From: Cryobacterium arcticum | GTDB lineage: Bacteria; Actinomycetota; Actinomycetes; Actinomycetales; Microbacteriaceae | Direction: 5' to 3' | Assembly: GCF_003185895.1 (NCBI RefSeq) | Contig: NZ_QHLY01000010.1 | Coordinates: 53,885-117,884, forward strand | DNA length: 64,000 bases | Shown here: in pieces, positions 8,906-17,672 of the stretch | How the letters are laid out: each line of letters starts with the position of its first letter | How positions within the stretch are numbered: the stretch's first letter is position 1 | Made by a program: the position numbers and the translations under genes | Notes under the pieces: generated by a model | The model's database searches: none | What the model was told of the DNA's origin: nothing | Seen by the model: only the letters and a program-made list of their open reading frames with translations

Positions 8906-10864
8906 CTAGCTGGTCGGGATCCACACCCGCATGCCGCCCGGCGCCCGGTTGCCCCAGCGGTAGTACGGCACCGCGGTGACGACCACCGGCTCACCGCCGG
9001 TCGGCGCCCCCGCGCCGGATCGCACCGCCGGGTCCACCGTCAGGGCCGCACCCGCCGCAGCCGACCCGGCCAGTGCCGGGTAGAGCTCCCCCGAGCTCGC
9101 TGCGCGCCTGGCCCCGGTGATCCGCACCAGCGGCACCCCCAGCCCCTCGTCGACCGCGCCCAGTTCGGCTGCGACCGACGCATCGAGAACGAAGTCCTCG
9201 AGTACCAGCGACTCCGGCAGGTCGGCCTGTTCGAGCGCGTAGACCAGCGGCCCACGGGTCACCACCACGCAGCCGCGCACCGCATCCACCTGCGGGTGCG
9301 CCTGCCGCACGCGCACCGGCATCTCGAGCACCAGCTCGATCGAGCGGATGCCCGTGCCCGGCACCCGCAGGTAGCCGTCCCGCACCGGCGCTGCCACCGC
9401 CGCCCCGTTCACGGTGAGCCGGAACGACTCTGTCCAGCCGGGCACCCGCAGTGCCACCTCGCCGCCGGTGAAGGGCGCATCGAATTCGATGGCCACCCGA
9501 CCGTCGACGGGGTAGGCGGTGCTGATGCGGGCAATCGTCGCCGCGCCACCGACGCCGCCGAGGTCGATCGTGCCGGTCTCGTAGAGGTGCAGGTGCAGGG
9601 AACCGTCGGCGGTCGACGCCGCGTAGTGCTGCAGCGACGACACCAGCCGGGCCAGGTTGGGCGGGCAGCAGGCGCAGTCGTACCAGCCCACCCGGCGGGC
9701 CGGAGCCTGCTCGTGCGCCCCGTCCCGAACCGTGCGCACCTGCAGCGGGTTGGAGTAGAAGAACGCGGTGCCGTCGCTTGTGGTCGATCCGGCGACGGCG
9801 TTGTAGAGCGCGCGTTCGATCTCGTCGGCGAACCGGCCATCGCCGGTGATCAGCAGCATCCGCCAGTTGAACTGCACGCTGGAGATCGCGGCGCAGGTCT
9901 CGGAGTAGGCGCGGTCCGGCGGCAGTTCGAACGGGTCGCCGAAGGCCTCATCCCGGTGCCGGGAGCCGAGGCCGCCGGTGATGTACATCTTGCTTCCGTG
10001 CACATCGGCCCAGATGCGCTCGAGGGCGCCGAGCAGTTCGGGGTCGCCGTTCTCCGCATAGGCGTCGGCCACACCGGCGGCCAGGTAGAGCTGCCGCACC
10101 GAGTGCCCGGTGGCGCCCGGCACGCTCCGCACCGGTTCGTGGTCCTGGAAGTAGCCGTAGCCGAACCGGTCCTCCCCTACGCTGCGGTGCCCGCGCAGGT
10201 CGATGAACCGCTGGGCCAGGTCGAGCCAGCGCCGCTCGCCGGTCACCCGGTACACCTCAACCAGGGCGGTTTCGATTTCCGGATGCCCGCAGACAGCGTC
10301 CACGCCGTCCACGCCGAAACGCTGCTCGACCAGGGCGGCGAACCGCAGCCCCACCTCGAGCAGGTCGGTGCGGGCCCGGGTGCGGGCCCATGCCACCCCG
10401 GCCTGCAGCAGGTGGCCGAGGCAGTACAGCTCGTGGCCCCACCGCAGGTCGGCGAACTGCTCGTCGGGTTTGGCCACCTGGAAGAAGGAGTCCAGGTAGC
10501 CGTCGTCCTGCTGGGCGGCCTGCAGCAAGACCACCGTCTCGTCGACGAAGCCGGCGAAGGCATCCGCCCCGCCGCCTTGTCGCCCGGCCTCCCAGCCGAG
10601 AGCCTCGAGCACCTTGTAGACGTCGGAATCGGCGAAGACGAAGCCGCGGAAGGTTCCGGTCTCGAGGCCGGCAGCGATACGCAGGTTGGCGAGCGCCCCG
10701 GATGCCTCGAGCTGCTGAACGCAGTGCGCCAGGGTCGCGTCCCGGTTCACCCGCTGCCAGCTGGCGAGTTGGCCGGAACCGGTGAACGTGACAGCGTCCA
10801 GGGGAAGCGGGCGAAGCGCACTGCGCGCCCCGGCTCGCGGGCTGACGGGTCCGTTGATGGGCAT
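8906..10864 (-). CDS. GH127 beta-L-arabinofuranosidase-like glycoside hydrolase
   Basis: This 652-residue protein has no signal peptide, so it acts inside the cell. It has the GH127 (alpha/alpha)6 fold signatures: GFVFADSDVYKVLEAL, DGYLDSFFQV and HELYCLGHL. The zinc-thiolate site of the family (Glu, Cys, Cys, Cys in Bifidobacterium HypBA1) maps to Glu322 and Cys324 in YSETCAAI, and Cys399 and Cys400 in DCACCPPN, with Cys399 as predicted nucleophile. It should release beta-linked L-arabinofuranose from short oligosaccharides. It is the last gene of the arabinan operon. The frame stays open upstream, but ATG 10864 has AGGAG in place and matches family N-termini. Confidence 0.9.
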   Translation of the reverse strand: MPINGPVSPRAGARSALRPLPLDAVTFTGSGQLASWQRVNRDATLAHCVQQLEASGALANLRIAAGLETGTFRGFVFADSDVYKVLEALGWEAGRQGGGADAFAGFVDETVVLLQAAQQDDGYLDSFFQVAKPDEQFADLRWGHELYCLGHLLQAGVAWARTRARTDLLEVGLRFAALVEQRFGVDGVDAVCGHPEIETALVEVYRVTGERRWLDLAQRFIDLRGHRSVGEDRFGYGYFQDHEPVRSVPGATGHSVRQLYLAAGVADAYAENGDPELLGALERIWADVHGSKMYITGGLGSRHRDEAFGDPFELPPDRAYSETCAAISSVQFNWRMLLITGDGRFADEIERALYNAVAGSTTSDGTAFFYSNPLQVRTVRDGAHEQAPARRVGWYDCACCPPNLARLVSSLQHYAASTADGSLHLHLYETGTIDLGGVGGAATIARISTAYPVDGRVAIEFDAPFTGGEVALRVPGWTESFRLTVNGAAVAAPVRDGYLRVPGTGIRSIELVLEMPVRVRQAHPQVDAVRGCVVVTRGPLVYALEQADLPESLVLEDFVLDASVAAELGAVDEGLGVPLVRITGARRAASSGELYPALAGSAAAGAALTVDPAVRSGAGAPTGGEPVVVTAVPYYRWGNRAPGGMRVWIPTS

Positions 10865-10908
10865 CGGTACTCCTGTGACTAGGTGGGAAAAATCGGGTGA
10901 CGGGGCGT

Positions 10909-11937
10909 CTACTCCCAGCTCACCTGCGGCCAGCCGTTCTCCCAGTGAAGCGGGATGAGGCCGAGTTGGAACGCGCCGTCCAGGCCGGCGTCGTAGTAGT
11001 GGAAGGCGAGCGTGCCGCCGGAGACGGACTGGCCACCCGGGCCGACCCGGTCGCCGGCGCTCTCCAGTAACGGCGTGCCGCCGTCGTCGAGCAGGGCGGC
11101 GCCGTTCGCGTCGAGGTAGGGCCCGGTCACGGAGTCGGACCGTCCGACGGCGATGTTGTAGGTGCTGTCGGTGCCCCGGCAGCAGAAGTCCCGGGAGAAG
11201 AACAGGTAGAAGTAGTCGTCGTGGGCGAGCAGGTAGGGCGCCTCGAGGGCGTTCGTGGCCAGGTCCCGGTCGGCGATCAGTGTCGGTTCGGCGGCGTCGG
11301 AGCGCAGCCCGCTCGGCCACTCCAGTTGCACCAGCTGTAACCCGGAGGAGAACGAGCCGAAGCTCAGCCACGGCGTGCCGTCGGCATCCTCGACCACACC
11401 GGGGTCGATCGCGTTGTAGTCGGTGCCCGCCGAGCCGATCACCTGGCCGCGGTCGACCCACTCATAGTCGGCCGCATCCGGGTCGAGGGTGCTGTTGGTC
11501 GCCAGGGCGATCACCGAGGTGTTCGTGCCGAACAGCGACGCCGAGTAGTAGAGATACCAGGTGCCGTCGTGCTGGTACAGCTCTGGCGCCCAGAGGTTGT
11601 CCACACCCGGCACGGCGGCCACCAGCCAGTCCGGCTTCTGCTGCCAGACCTCGCCGACGTACTCCCAGTCCAGCCCGTCGGTCGACCGGCGGATCTGGAT
11701 GTTGCCGTCCGCGATCTGCCCGTTGCCGGTGGAGTACACGAACGACGCCGCCTCGTTCGACCCAGCCACGTAGGCCGGGTCGTGGGTGGCGATGTCGCCG
11801 GTGAGCTCGCGGGCCCCCTGCTCGGCCGAGCAACCAGTCAGCCCGAACAGGAGCACCGCGGCCAGGGTCAGAACGAACAGGCCCGCGAGCGTGCCCGCTT
11901 GACCCGGTCGTCCTAGCCGAGCGCGAGCGCCGACCAT
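10909..11937 (-). CDS. GH43 arabinanase-like lipoprotein
   Basis: This 342-residue secreted glycosidase carries a long n-region, a hydrophobic core and the lipobox LTGC near residue 36, so it is tethered outside the membrane. GH43 five-bladed propeller residues are visible: general base Asp in ATHDPAYV, the pKa-setting Asp in YNAIDPGVVEDADG, and acid Glu in ALEAPYLLAHDD. The closest known activities are arabinan endo-1,5-alpha-L-arabinosidases. The ATG at 11937 overlaps the end of the GH51 gene by 25 bases, which suggests translational coupling. It probably cuts arabinan outside the cell before import. Confidence 0.85.
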   Translation of the reverse strand: MVGARARLGRPGQAGTLAGLFVLTLAAVLLFGLTGCSAEQGARELTGDIATHDPAYVAGSNEAASFVYSTGNGQIADGNIQIRRSTDGLDWEYVGEVWQQKPDWLVAAVPGVDNLWAPELYQHDGTWYLYYSASLFGTNTSVIALATNSTLDPDAADYEWVDRGQVIGSAGTDYNAIDPGVVEDADGTPWLSFGSFSSGLQLVQLEWPSGLRSDAAEPTLIADRDLATNALEAPYLLAHDDYFYLFFSRDFCCRGTDSTYNIAVGRSDSVTGPYLDANGAALLDDGGTPLLESAGDRVGPGGQSVSGGTLAFHYYDAGLDGAFQLGLIPLHWENGWPQVSWE

Positions 11938-13418
11938 GACACGGGCGGAAGCGTGACCGTGAGCGTGCCGTCGGCAAGCGATGCGCCGGCGAGGTCCTTC
12001 AGGCCCACCCGGTTCTGGTCGGCCAGCGTGTTCTTCGCGTACGGGTCGGCGTCGTGCAGCGTCACGGCTTCGGTGATGGCGGATGCGCCCAGCCCGGACA
12101 CGTCGATCGACACCTCGATCGACTCGGTCTGGCTGCGGTTCACCAGGAACACCGCGCTCGTGCCGGTTTCGGCATCCACGGTCGCCACCGAGTCCACTAG
12201 CGGCGCGGCGCCATACAGCGCCGTCTCGTAGGTGCCCACGTCGATGCGCGGCGTCAGCACCTCGCCGCGAGCGAGCCGGGAGGTGACCGAGAACGGGAAG
12301 AACGTGGTCTGGCGCCAGGAGTCTCCGCCGGGTTCGGTCATGATCGGGGCGATCACGTTCACCAGCTGGGCCAGCGACGCCGAGCCCACCCGGTCGTGGT
12401 TCTGCAGCAGGGTGATCAGCAGGTTGCCGAGCACGACGGCGTCGGCCACCGAGTAGACATCCTCGAGCTGGCGCGGTGCGAAGCGCCACTCGTCGTTCAC
12501 TTCCTCGGAGTCGCGGTGCTCGTCGAGGTACCAGATGTTCCACTCGTCGAAGGAGAGCTGGATGGTCTTCTTGCTGCGCAGCTTGTGCTTCACGTGGTCG
12601 GCCGTGGCCACCACGGTCTCGATGAAGTACTTCATCTCCAGCGACGAGGCCAGGTAGGAGTCCAGGTCACCGTTCCGCTCCTGGTAGTAGGCGTGGCAGG
12701 AGATGTAGTCGACGGAGTCGTAGCTGTGCTCGAGCACGACGCGCTCCCACTCACCGAAGGTGGGCATGGCCGATCCCGACGAGCCGCAGACCACGAGCTC
12801 GAGCGACGGGTCGGCGGTCTTCATCGCCGAAGCGGTGCGAGCGGCGATCTTGCCGTAGTCGTCGCTGGACATGTGGCCGACCTGCCACGGGCCGTCCATC
12901 TCGTTGCCGAGGCACCACATGCGGATGTCGTACGGTTCGGCCTTGCCGTTCCGCACCCGCTCGTCGGCCAGGGCGGTGCCGGCCTCGCCGTTGGCATACT
13001 CGAGCAGGTCGAGGGCGGATTCGATGCCGCGGGTGCCGAGGTTGACGGCCATCATCAGTTCCGAGCCGGTCAGTTCGCACCAGCGGCCGAACTCCTCAAG
13101 GCCCACCTGGTTGCTCTCCAGCGAGTGCCAGGCCAGGTCGCGTCGCACCGGGCGCCGGTCGCGCGGGCCCACACCGTCTTCCCACTTGTAGCCGGAGACG
13201 AAGTTGCCGCCGGGGTAGCGGATGGTGGTGGAACCCAGTTCCTTCACCAGCTCGACCACGTCGAGGCGGAAACCGTCCTCATTGGCGGTGGGGTGGTCGG
13301 GTTCGTAGATCCCGTCGTAGACGCAGCGGCCGAGGTGCTCCACGAAGGAGCCGAAGATGCGCCGGTTGATGGTGGCGACCACATTGGTGCGGTCGATGCT
13401 GATTCGTGCGGTGGCCAT
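11913..13418 (-). CDS. abfA: GH51 alpha-L-arabinofuranosidase
   Basis: This is a 501-residue intracellular alpha-L-arabinofuranosidase. The family GH51 retaining mechanism needs two glutamates: the acid/base is Glu173 in WCLGNEMDGPW and the nucleophile Glu292 in SFDEWN. The N-terminal IFGSFVEHLGRCVYDGIY and TTIRYPGGNFVSGYKWEDG segments are typical, and a beta-sandwich forms the C-terminus. It removes terminal alpha-L-arabinofuranosyl groups from imported arabino-oligosaccharides, giving arabinose for AraA. It sits in the operon between the DUF624 gene and the lipoprotein GH43. The start has AGGAC in its leader. Confidence 0.95.
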   Translation of the reverse strand: MATARISIDRTNVVATINRRIFGSFVEHLGRCVYDGIYEPDHPTANEDGFRLDVVELVKELGSTTIRYPGGNFVSGYKWEDGVGPRDRRPVRRDLAWHSLESNQVGLEEFGRWCELTGSELMMAVNLGTRGIESALDLLEYANGEAGTALADERVRNGKAEPYDIRMWCLGNEMDGPWQVGHMSSDDYGKIAARTASAMKTADPSLELVVCGSSGSAMPTFGEWERVVLEHSYDSVDYISCHAYYQERNGDLDSYLASSLEMKYFIETVVATADHVKHKLRSKKTIQLSFDEWNIWYLDEHRDSEEVNDEWRFAPRQLEDVYSVADAVVLGNLLITLLQNHDRVGSASLAQLVNVIAPIMTEPGGDSWRQTTFFPFSVTSRLARGEVLTPRIDVGTYETALYGAAPLVDSVATVDAETGTSAVFLVNRSQTESIEVSIDVSGLGASAITEAVTLHDADPYAKNTLADQNRVGLKDLAGASLADGTLTVTLPPVSWSALALG

Positions 13419-13498
13419 GGTGGTCCTGTCCTATCTGTAACGCGTGAGAATTTGTGCGGGTGACGAGTGGATCGGGTGGGAGGGAAGAGGGTGGCGGC

Positions 13499-14203
13499 TC
13501 AGGCCGTCGATGTGCGCGCCGATGGCGCCAGTGCCAACGCGCCGTCTTCATTGCGCACGGCGCCATGCGCGGGGTGCGTGGCGTCGAGGGCGGCAAGGCG
13601 GTGGTCGATGAGCCAGCCGGCCAGGAACAGCGGGGCGGACGCCCCGATCAGCGGGATCAGCACGCCGAACTGGAACAGGGCGAGGGTGAGTGCGCCGAGG
13701 CCCAGGATCAGCGACAGGCTCAGCACTGGCGACACGAACGGCAGCACGAAGGCGTACCGCCAGATCGCCCGGGCGGAATCCCGGTAGCGGGTGCAGATCG
13801 TGATCGCCGAGAACGCCGCGAGCAGGGTGCCGATCGAGGCGACCACGAGCAGGACGAGCAGGACGGCGCTCACCGGGCTGCCGGCAACGGCTGTGGTCTG
13901 GAATGCGACCAGGTCGAGGAAGATCAGCACGGCGGCGGCCTGGAACGGGATCGCCACCACGGCTAGGTGCCAGAACTGGGCGCGGTAGGCGGTGGAGAAG
14001 TCCCGCACCAGCCGGTCGCTGGGTTGGCCTGCCCGCAGCCGGCCGAGCAGGATCGCCGCGGCCGTCGCCGCCGGGAACACCCCGAAGACGACCAGTCCCG
14101 CGATGGTGCCGGCGATGAAGAGCAGGTTGATCACCACCAGGGCGATCGCGAACCGCAGCCAGTGCATCACCTTGCCGGCCCAGCCGATGGCGTAGTCATC
14201 CAT
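13499..14203 (-). CDS. DUF624 (YesL-like) membrane protein
   Basis: This 234-residue integral membrane protein has about five hydrophobic spans, beginning with WLRFAIALVVINLLFIAGTI. The conserved DUF624 pattern GVFPAATAAAILLGRL and the YRAQFWHLAVVAIPF segment place it in the YesL family. YesL-like proteins occur next to carbohydrate ABC permeases in Gram-positives; their role is not established. Here the gene begins one base after the stop of the GH43 gene and precedes abfA, so it is a fixed member of the arabinan operon. An accessory role in transport or envelope sensing is inference. Confidence 0.85.
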   Translation of the reverse strand: MDDYAIGWAGKVMHWLRFAIALVVINLLFIAGTIAGLVVFGVFPAATAAAILLGRLRAGQPSDRLVRDFSTAYRAQFWHLAVVAIPFQAAAVLIFLDLVAFQTTAVAGSPVSAVLLVLLVVASIGTLLAAFSAITICTRYRDSARAIWRYAFVLPFVSPVLSLSLILGLGALTLALFQFGVLIPLIGASAPLFLAGWLIDHRLAALDATHPAHGAVRNEDGALALAPSARTSTA

Positions 14204-14204
14204 C

Positions 14205-15668
14205 TCAGGCTCCTCTCGTGCCGAACCAGGCCACCCCGTCGGCGGCGAGGCCGCTGAAGGAGAGGGCGGGGCGGGCGTTGGCCCAGTCCCAGCTGGTGAA
14301 GACCACGGCGTCGAGCTCCGTACCGGATGCGGCGTTAGCGGATGCGCCGGTGGCAGCCACACCTCCGTCGACCACCAGCCGCACGGTCACGGGCTCGCCG
14401 TCGAAGAGCCGGGCGGCGTCATCCGCCGGGTCGGAGACGACGAGCACGGCCGGGGCCAGCGCCACAGTGCCGGCGACGGAGTCCACCAGGGCGGAGGATT
14501 CCTGCGCCAGGCGAACGACGCTCCACGGTCCGGCCAGACTCACCGGCGCGTCGAGCCGTTCGAGCTCGGCCCCGGCGAAGGGCTGCGGCGAGACCACGGG
14601 CCAGCCGTTCTCGGTGAAGAAGGTGCGCCGCAGCTGTACGACATGCTGGTGCGGGTCGTCGGCGAAGCGCACGTGATGCACCATGAAGTACTCGTGGGCC
14701 CGGTAGCCGTCCCCCGTCGTCTCAGCGGCGCCGGGCAGGCCGGCTTCGACCAGGATCGAGTTGTGCCCGGGGGCGAGCCAGCCGGTGTCGCTGCCGAACC
14801 GGTGGCTGCCGAGCACCTTGGTGCCGATCCGGGCCGGTTCGCCGTACAGGTCGGTCATCGAGTGGCCGAGCAGGTCGGTGTACGGCCCGCTGATCTCGTC
14901 GGCGACGGCCACGCGCACGTTGTAGCTGTCGAAGAGCGAGTCGTAGGACGAGAACAGCACGTACCGGTCTTCTTCGCGGCGGTAGACGATATAGGCGCCC
15001 TCGATCGCCCGGTCCACCGAGGCGGGCCGGCGGGCGATCAGGCTGCCGAGGTCGCCCGGCGTCTCTGGCCGACCGGTGGACGCGTCCAGCGGCAGCGTGT
15101 AGATGCCGGAGAAGAACGAGCCGTAGGTCAGCCACGGGGTGCCGGAACGGTCGAGCGTGACGGCCGCGTCGATCGCATTCTGGCTGTCGACCCCGGCCCG
15201 GGTGCCCACGACGATGCCGCGGTCCTCCCACGGGCCGGCCAGCCGGGTGGCCACGGCCAGGCCGATGGCGGAGGTGTTCGAACCGAAGGTGGAGGCCGAG
15301 TAGTACATGTGCCAGCGCACGTCGTCAGCGGAGTCGGTGCCGGCGGGCGACGGCCAGCGCACGACCTCCGGCGCCCAGAGCCCGGGCGCCCGGCTCCAGT
15401 CCAGCGCGGGGCCGGGCACGCCGTCGAGGGCGGTGCCCACGAAGCTCCAGTGCACGAGGTCGTCGGAGCGGCGCACGTGCACGCCGGCGGGTACCGCATC
15501 GGCGCCGGCGGCGGCATCCGTGGAGAACATGTACCAGCTGCCGTCGGTGTCGCGCACGACGGTGGGGTCATGGGCATTGCGGGTGCCCCAGGAGGCGGGA
15601 TCGCCGGCGGGCGCGGGGGCGAGGCTGCGCAGGGCCTGGTCGGGCCGGGCGTCGTTGATCAGTGACAT
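14205..15668 (-). CDS. GH43 arabinan hydrolase with C-terminal domain
   Basis: This 487-residue GH43 protein lacks a signal peptide. The catalytic propeller has base Asp in RNAHDPTVVRDTDG, the second Asp in NAIDAAVTLDRSG and acid Glu in AIEGAYIVYR. After TFFTENGWPVVSPQPFAG comes a C-terminal beta domain of about 120 residues, as in two-domain arabinanases. It starts two bases after the permease stop codon, so it is in the same operon. It likely acts on imported arabino-oligosaccharides as an exo- or endo-acting enzyme; the sequence alone does not separate these. It is only distantly similar to the lipoprotein GH43 downstream. Confidence 0.85.
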   Translation of the reverse strand: MSLINDARPDQALRSLAPAPAGDPASWGTRNAHDPTVVRDTDGSWYMFSTDAAAGADAVPAGVHVRRSDDLVHWSFVGTALDGVPGPALDWSRAPGLWAPEVVRWPSPAGTDSADDVRWHMYYSASTFGSNTSAIGLAVATRLAGPWEDRGIVVGTRAGVDSQNAIDAAVTLDRSGTPWLTYGSFFSGIYTLPLDASTGRPETPGDLGSLIARRPASVDRAIEGAYIVYRREEDRYVLFSSYDSLFDSYNVRVAVADEISGPYTDLLGHSMTDLYGEPARIGTKVLGSHRFGSDTGWLAPGHNSILVEAGLPGAAETTGDGYRAHEYFMVHHVRFADDPHQHVVQLRRTFFTENGWPVVSPQPFAGAELERLDAPVSLAGPWSVVRLAQESSALVDSVAGTVALAPAVLVVSDPADDAARLFDGEPVTVRLVVDGGVAATGASANAASGTELDAVVFTSWDWANARPALSFSGLAADGVAWFGTRGA

Positions 15669-15670
15669 GG

Positions 15671-16636
15671 CTAGCCCTTCCCGCCGGTGAGGGCGACGGA
15701 TTCGATGATCTGGCGCTGGAAGACGATGAACACGATCAACACGGGCAGCAGCGCGATGAACGACGCCGCCATGATCAGCGGGTAGTCGGTCTGGCTGGCG
15801 TACTGGGCGTTGAAGCTGGCGATCACCAGCTGCAGGGTCTGCTTCTCCGGCGTGTTCAGGTAGATGATCGGGGCCAGGTAGTCGTTCCACACGGCCATGA
15901 ACCAGAGGATGAACTGGGCGGCCATGGCCGGGCGGATGGCTGGAAAGATCAGCCGCCAGAAGATCTGCAGGTAGGAGGCGCCGTCGAGTTTGGCGGCCTC
16001 GATGATCGAGTCCGGCACGTTCTCGAGGTACTGCTTGAGGAAGAAGATCATGATGATGTTGCCGAACAGGCCGGGCACGATCAGCGGCAGCAGGGTGTCG
16101 ACCCAGCCGATCTCGGCGAAGACCATGAACTGGGGAATCATGATGGTGGGGAACGGGATCATCAGGCCGGCCAGCAGCATGAGGAAGGCGGCGTTCTTGA
16201 ACGGCATCCGCATCTTGGCGAAGGCGAACGCGGCGACCGAGGAGGTGAGCGAGCCGACCACGGTGACGGTGGCGGCCACGATCAGGCTGTTCCGGATGCC
16301 GCTGAGCAGGGGGCCTGCCGACCAGACGCGCAGGTAGTTCTCCCACACCACCGGGTCGGGGATCCACTGCGGCGGCAGGGCGAAGATCGCGTCGTGGGTC
16401 TTGAGCGAGGTGGAGAAGGTCCAGAGCAGCGGGCCGAGCATCACGATCGCGCCGAGGGAGAGGATCACGGTGACGAGCACGTTGCCGAGCTTGTACCGCG
16501 AGGTGCGGGAGAGCGCGGAGGGCGTGCTGCTGCTGCTGCGGCCGGAGCGCACCGGGGTGCGGCCGGGGAGCCCGGCCTGCGGGTCGAGCAGCGGTGCGGC
16601 GGCGGCGGGGCCGGGCAGGGAGGTCGAAGTACTCAT
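15671..16636 (-). CDS. Carbohydrate ABC transporter permease (AraQ/MalG type)
   Basis: This 321-residue inner-membrane subunit has an unusually long, Pro/Ser-rich cytoplasmic tail (about 45 residues) before six hydrophobic spans. The ATPase-coupling EAA loop reads EAAKLDGASYLQIFWRLI, as in the CUT1 family. It pairs with the permease at 16647 and the binding protein at 17673 to import oligosaccharides, probably arabino-oligosaccharides given the surrounding glycosidases. No ATPase gene is in the operon; CUT1 systems of actinobacteria commonly share one MsiK/MsmK-type ATPase encoded elsewhere. Confidence 0.93.
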   Translation of the reverse strand: MSTSTSLPGPAAAAPLLDPQAGLPGRTPVRSGRSSSSTPSALSRTSRYKLGNVLVTVILSLGAIVMLGPLLWTFSTSLKTHDAIFALPPQWIPDPVVWENYLRVWSAGPLLSGIRNSLIVAATVTVVGSLTSSVAAFAFAKMRMPFKNAAFLMLLAGLMIPFPTIMIPQFMVFAEIGWVDTLLPLIVPGLFGNIIMIFFLKQYLENVPDSIIEAAKLDGASYLQIFWRLIFPAIRPAMAAQFILWFMAVWNDYLAPIIYLNTPEKQTLQLVIASFNAQYASQTDYPLIMAASFIALLPVLIVFIVFQRQIIESVALTGGKG

Positions 16637-16646
16637 GGTGGCCTAC

Positions 16647-17561
16647 TCAGTCGATCGAGAACTGGTTGCGGCGGTTGAGCCGGAATTGGATGACGGTGAT
16701 CACGAAGATGATCAGCCCGAGCACGATCGACATGGCCGATGCGTACCCCATGTGCAGGTTGTTGAAGGCCTGGCGCCAGATGTACCAGACGATGGACGCC
16801 GAGCTGAACTCCGGTCCGCCGAGCGGGGTCATGATGTTGATCTCGATGAAGATCTGCGACCCACCGATGATGCTGGTCACGACGAGGAAGAAGGTGACCG
16901 GGCGCACCATCGGCATGGTGATGTTGCGGAACTGCTGCCAGGTGCCGGCGCCGTCCAGCGAGGCCGCCTCGTAGAGGTAGCGGGGCACCGATTGCAGCGC
17001 GGCCAGGTACAGCAGCATCGAGTAGCCGAGCCCCTTCCAGGTGGCCATGATGATCAGGGCGGGCTTGACGGTGTCTTTGTCGGCCAGCCAGTTCGGGCCC
17101 TGGATGCCGAAGATATCCAGCACTTGGTTGACCAGGCCGAAGTCGCCGTTGTATGCCCACTGCCAGAGGATGGCGATGGCGGCGATCGAGGAGATCACCG
17201 GCACGTAGTAGACCGTGCGGAAGAACGTGGTGCCGCGCATCTTGCGGTTGAGGCCCAGGGCCAGGGCCATCGAGAGCACGAGGCCGATCGGGATGCCGAT
17301 CATCATGAACAGGGTGTTCCACATGGCCTTGAGGAAGTACGGGTCGTTCCACATCTTGATGTAGTTGTCGAGCCCGTTGAACTTGGGTGCGGCCAGGCCG
17401 TTCCAGCTCGTGAACGAGGCGTAGACGGAGTAGAGCAGCGGGTAGAGCGTGAAGAGCAGGAAGCCGATCAGGGGGATCGCGATGAACAGCAGGGCGACCT
17501 GGTGTTCCCGCCGGTGCAGGCGGGAGCGGCGCGGTTTGGTGCGAAGAACTTCAGTGGACAT
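16647..17561 (-). CDS. Carbohydrate ABC transporter permease (AraP/MalF type)
   Basis: This 304-residue CUT1 permease begins with a basic tail (RTKPRRSRLHRREHQ) and has six predicted spans from LLFIAIPLIGFLLFTLYPLL onward. Its EAA loop is YEAASLDGAGTWQQFRNI. The preferred ATG at 17561 has GGAAG seven bases upstream; the longer reading frame to 17660 adds a Pro-rich tract without a ribosome site. It is the first of two permeases after the binding-protein gene and forms the heterodimeric channel with the 15671 product. Confidence 0.93.
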   Translation of the reverse strand: MSTEVLRTKPRRSRLHRREHQVALLFIAIPLIGFLLFTLYPLLYSVYASFTSWNGLAAPKFNGLDNYIKMWNDPYFLKAMWNTLFMMIGIPIGLVLSMALALGLNRKMRGTTFFRTVYYVPVISSIAAIAILWQWAYNGDFGLVNQVLDIFGIQGPNWLADKDTVKPALIIMATWKGLGYSMLLYLAALQSVPRYLYEAASLDGAGTWQQFRNITMPMVRPVTFFLVVTSIIGGSQIFIEINIMTPLGGPEFSSASIVWYIWRQAFNNLHMGYASAMSIVLGLIIFVITVIQFRLNRRNQFSID

Positions 17562-17620
17562 CAGCGATCTTCCTTGACTTGATTCCAGTGGGCCTGTGGC
17601 CGGCAGGGCCGGCCGGGGGC

Positions 17621-17662
17621 GGATGCCGCGACCGCGGGTAGAGAACACAGGTCGCGGCATCC
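17621..17662 (-). terminator. Intercistronic hairpin after the binding-protein gene
   Basis: GGATGCCGCGACC (17621-17633) and GGTCGCGGCATCC (17650-17662) are perfect 13-bp arms ten bases past the binding-protein stop. Such hairpins commonly stabilise the binding-protein mRNA and reduce transcription of the permeases, which matches the higher need for binding protein. Confidence 0.75.
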
Positions 17663-17672
17663 AGTGCGGGTG

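Noticed and set aside
10865..11461. N-terminal extension of the GH127 frame
   Set aside because: The frame stays open into the GH43 lipoprotein gene, but the added residues are Arg/Pro-rich, and ATG 10864 has its own ribosome site and a family-like start.
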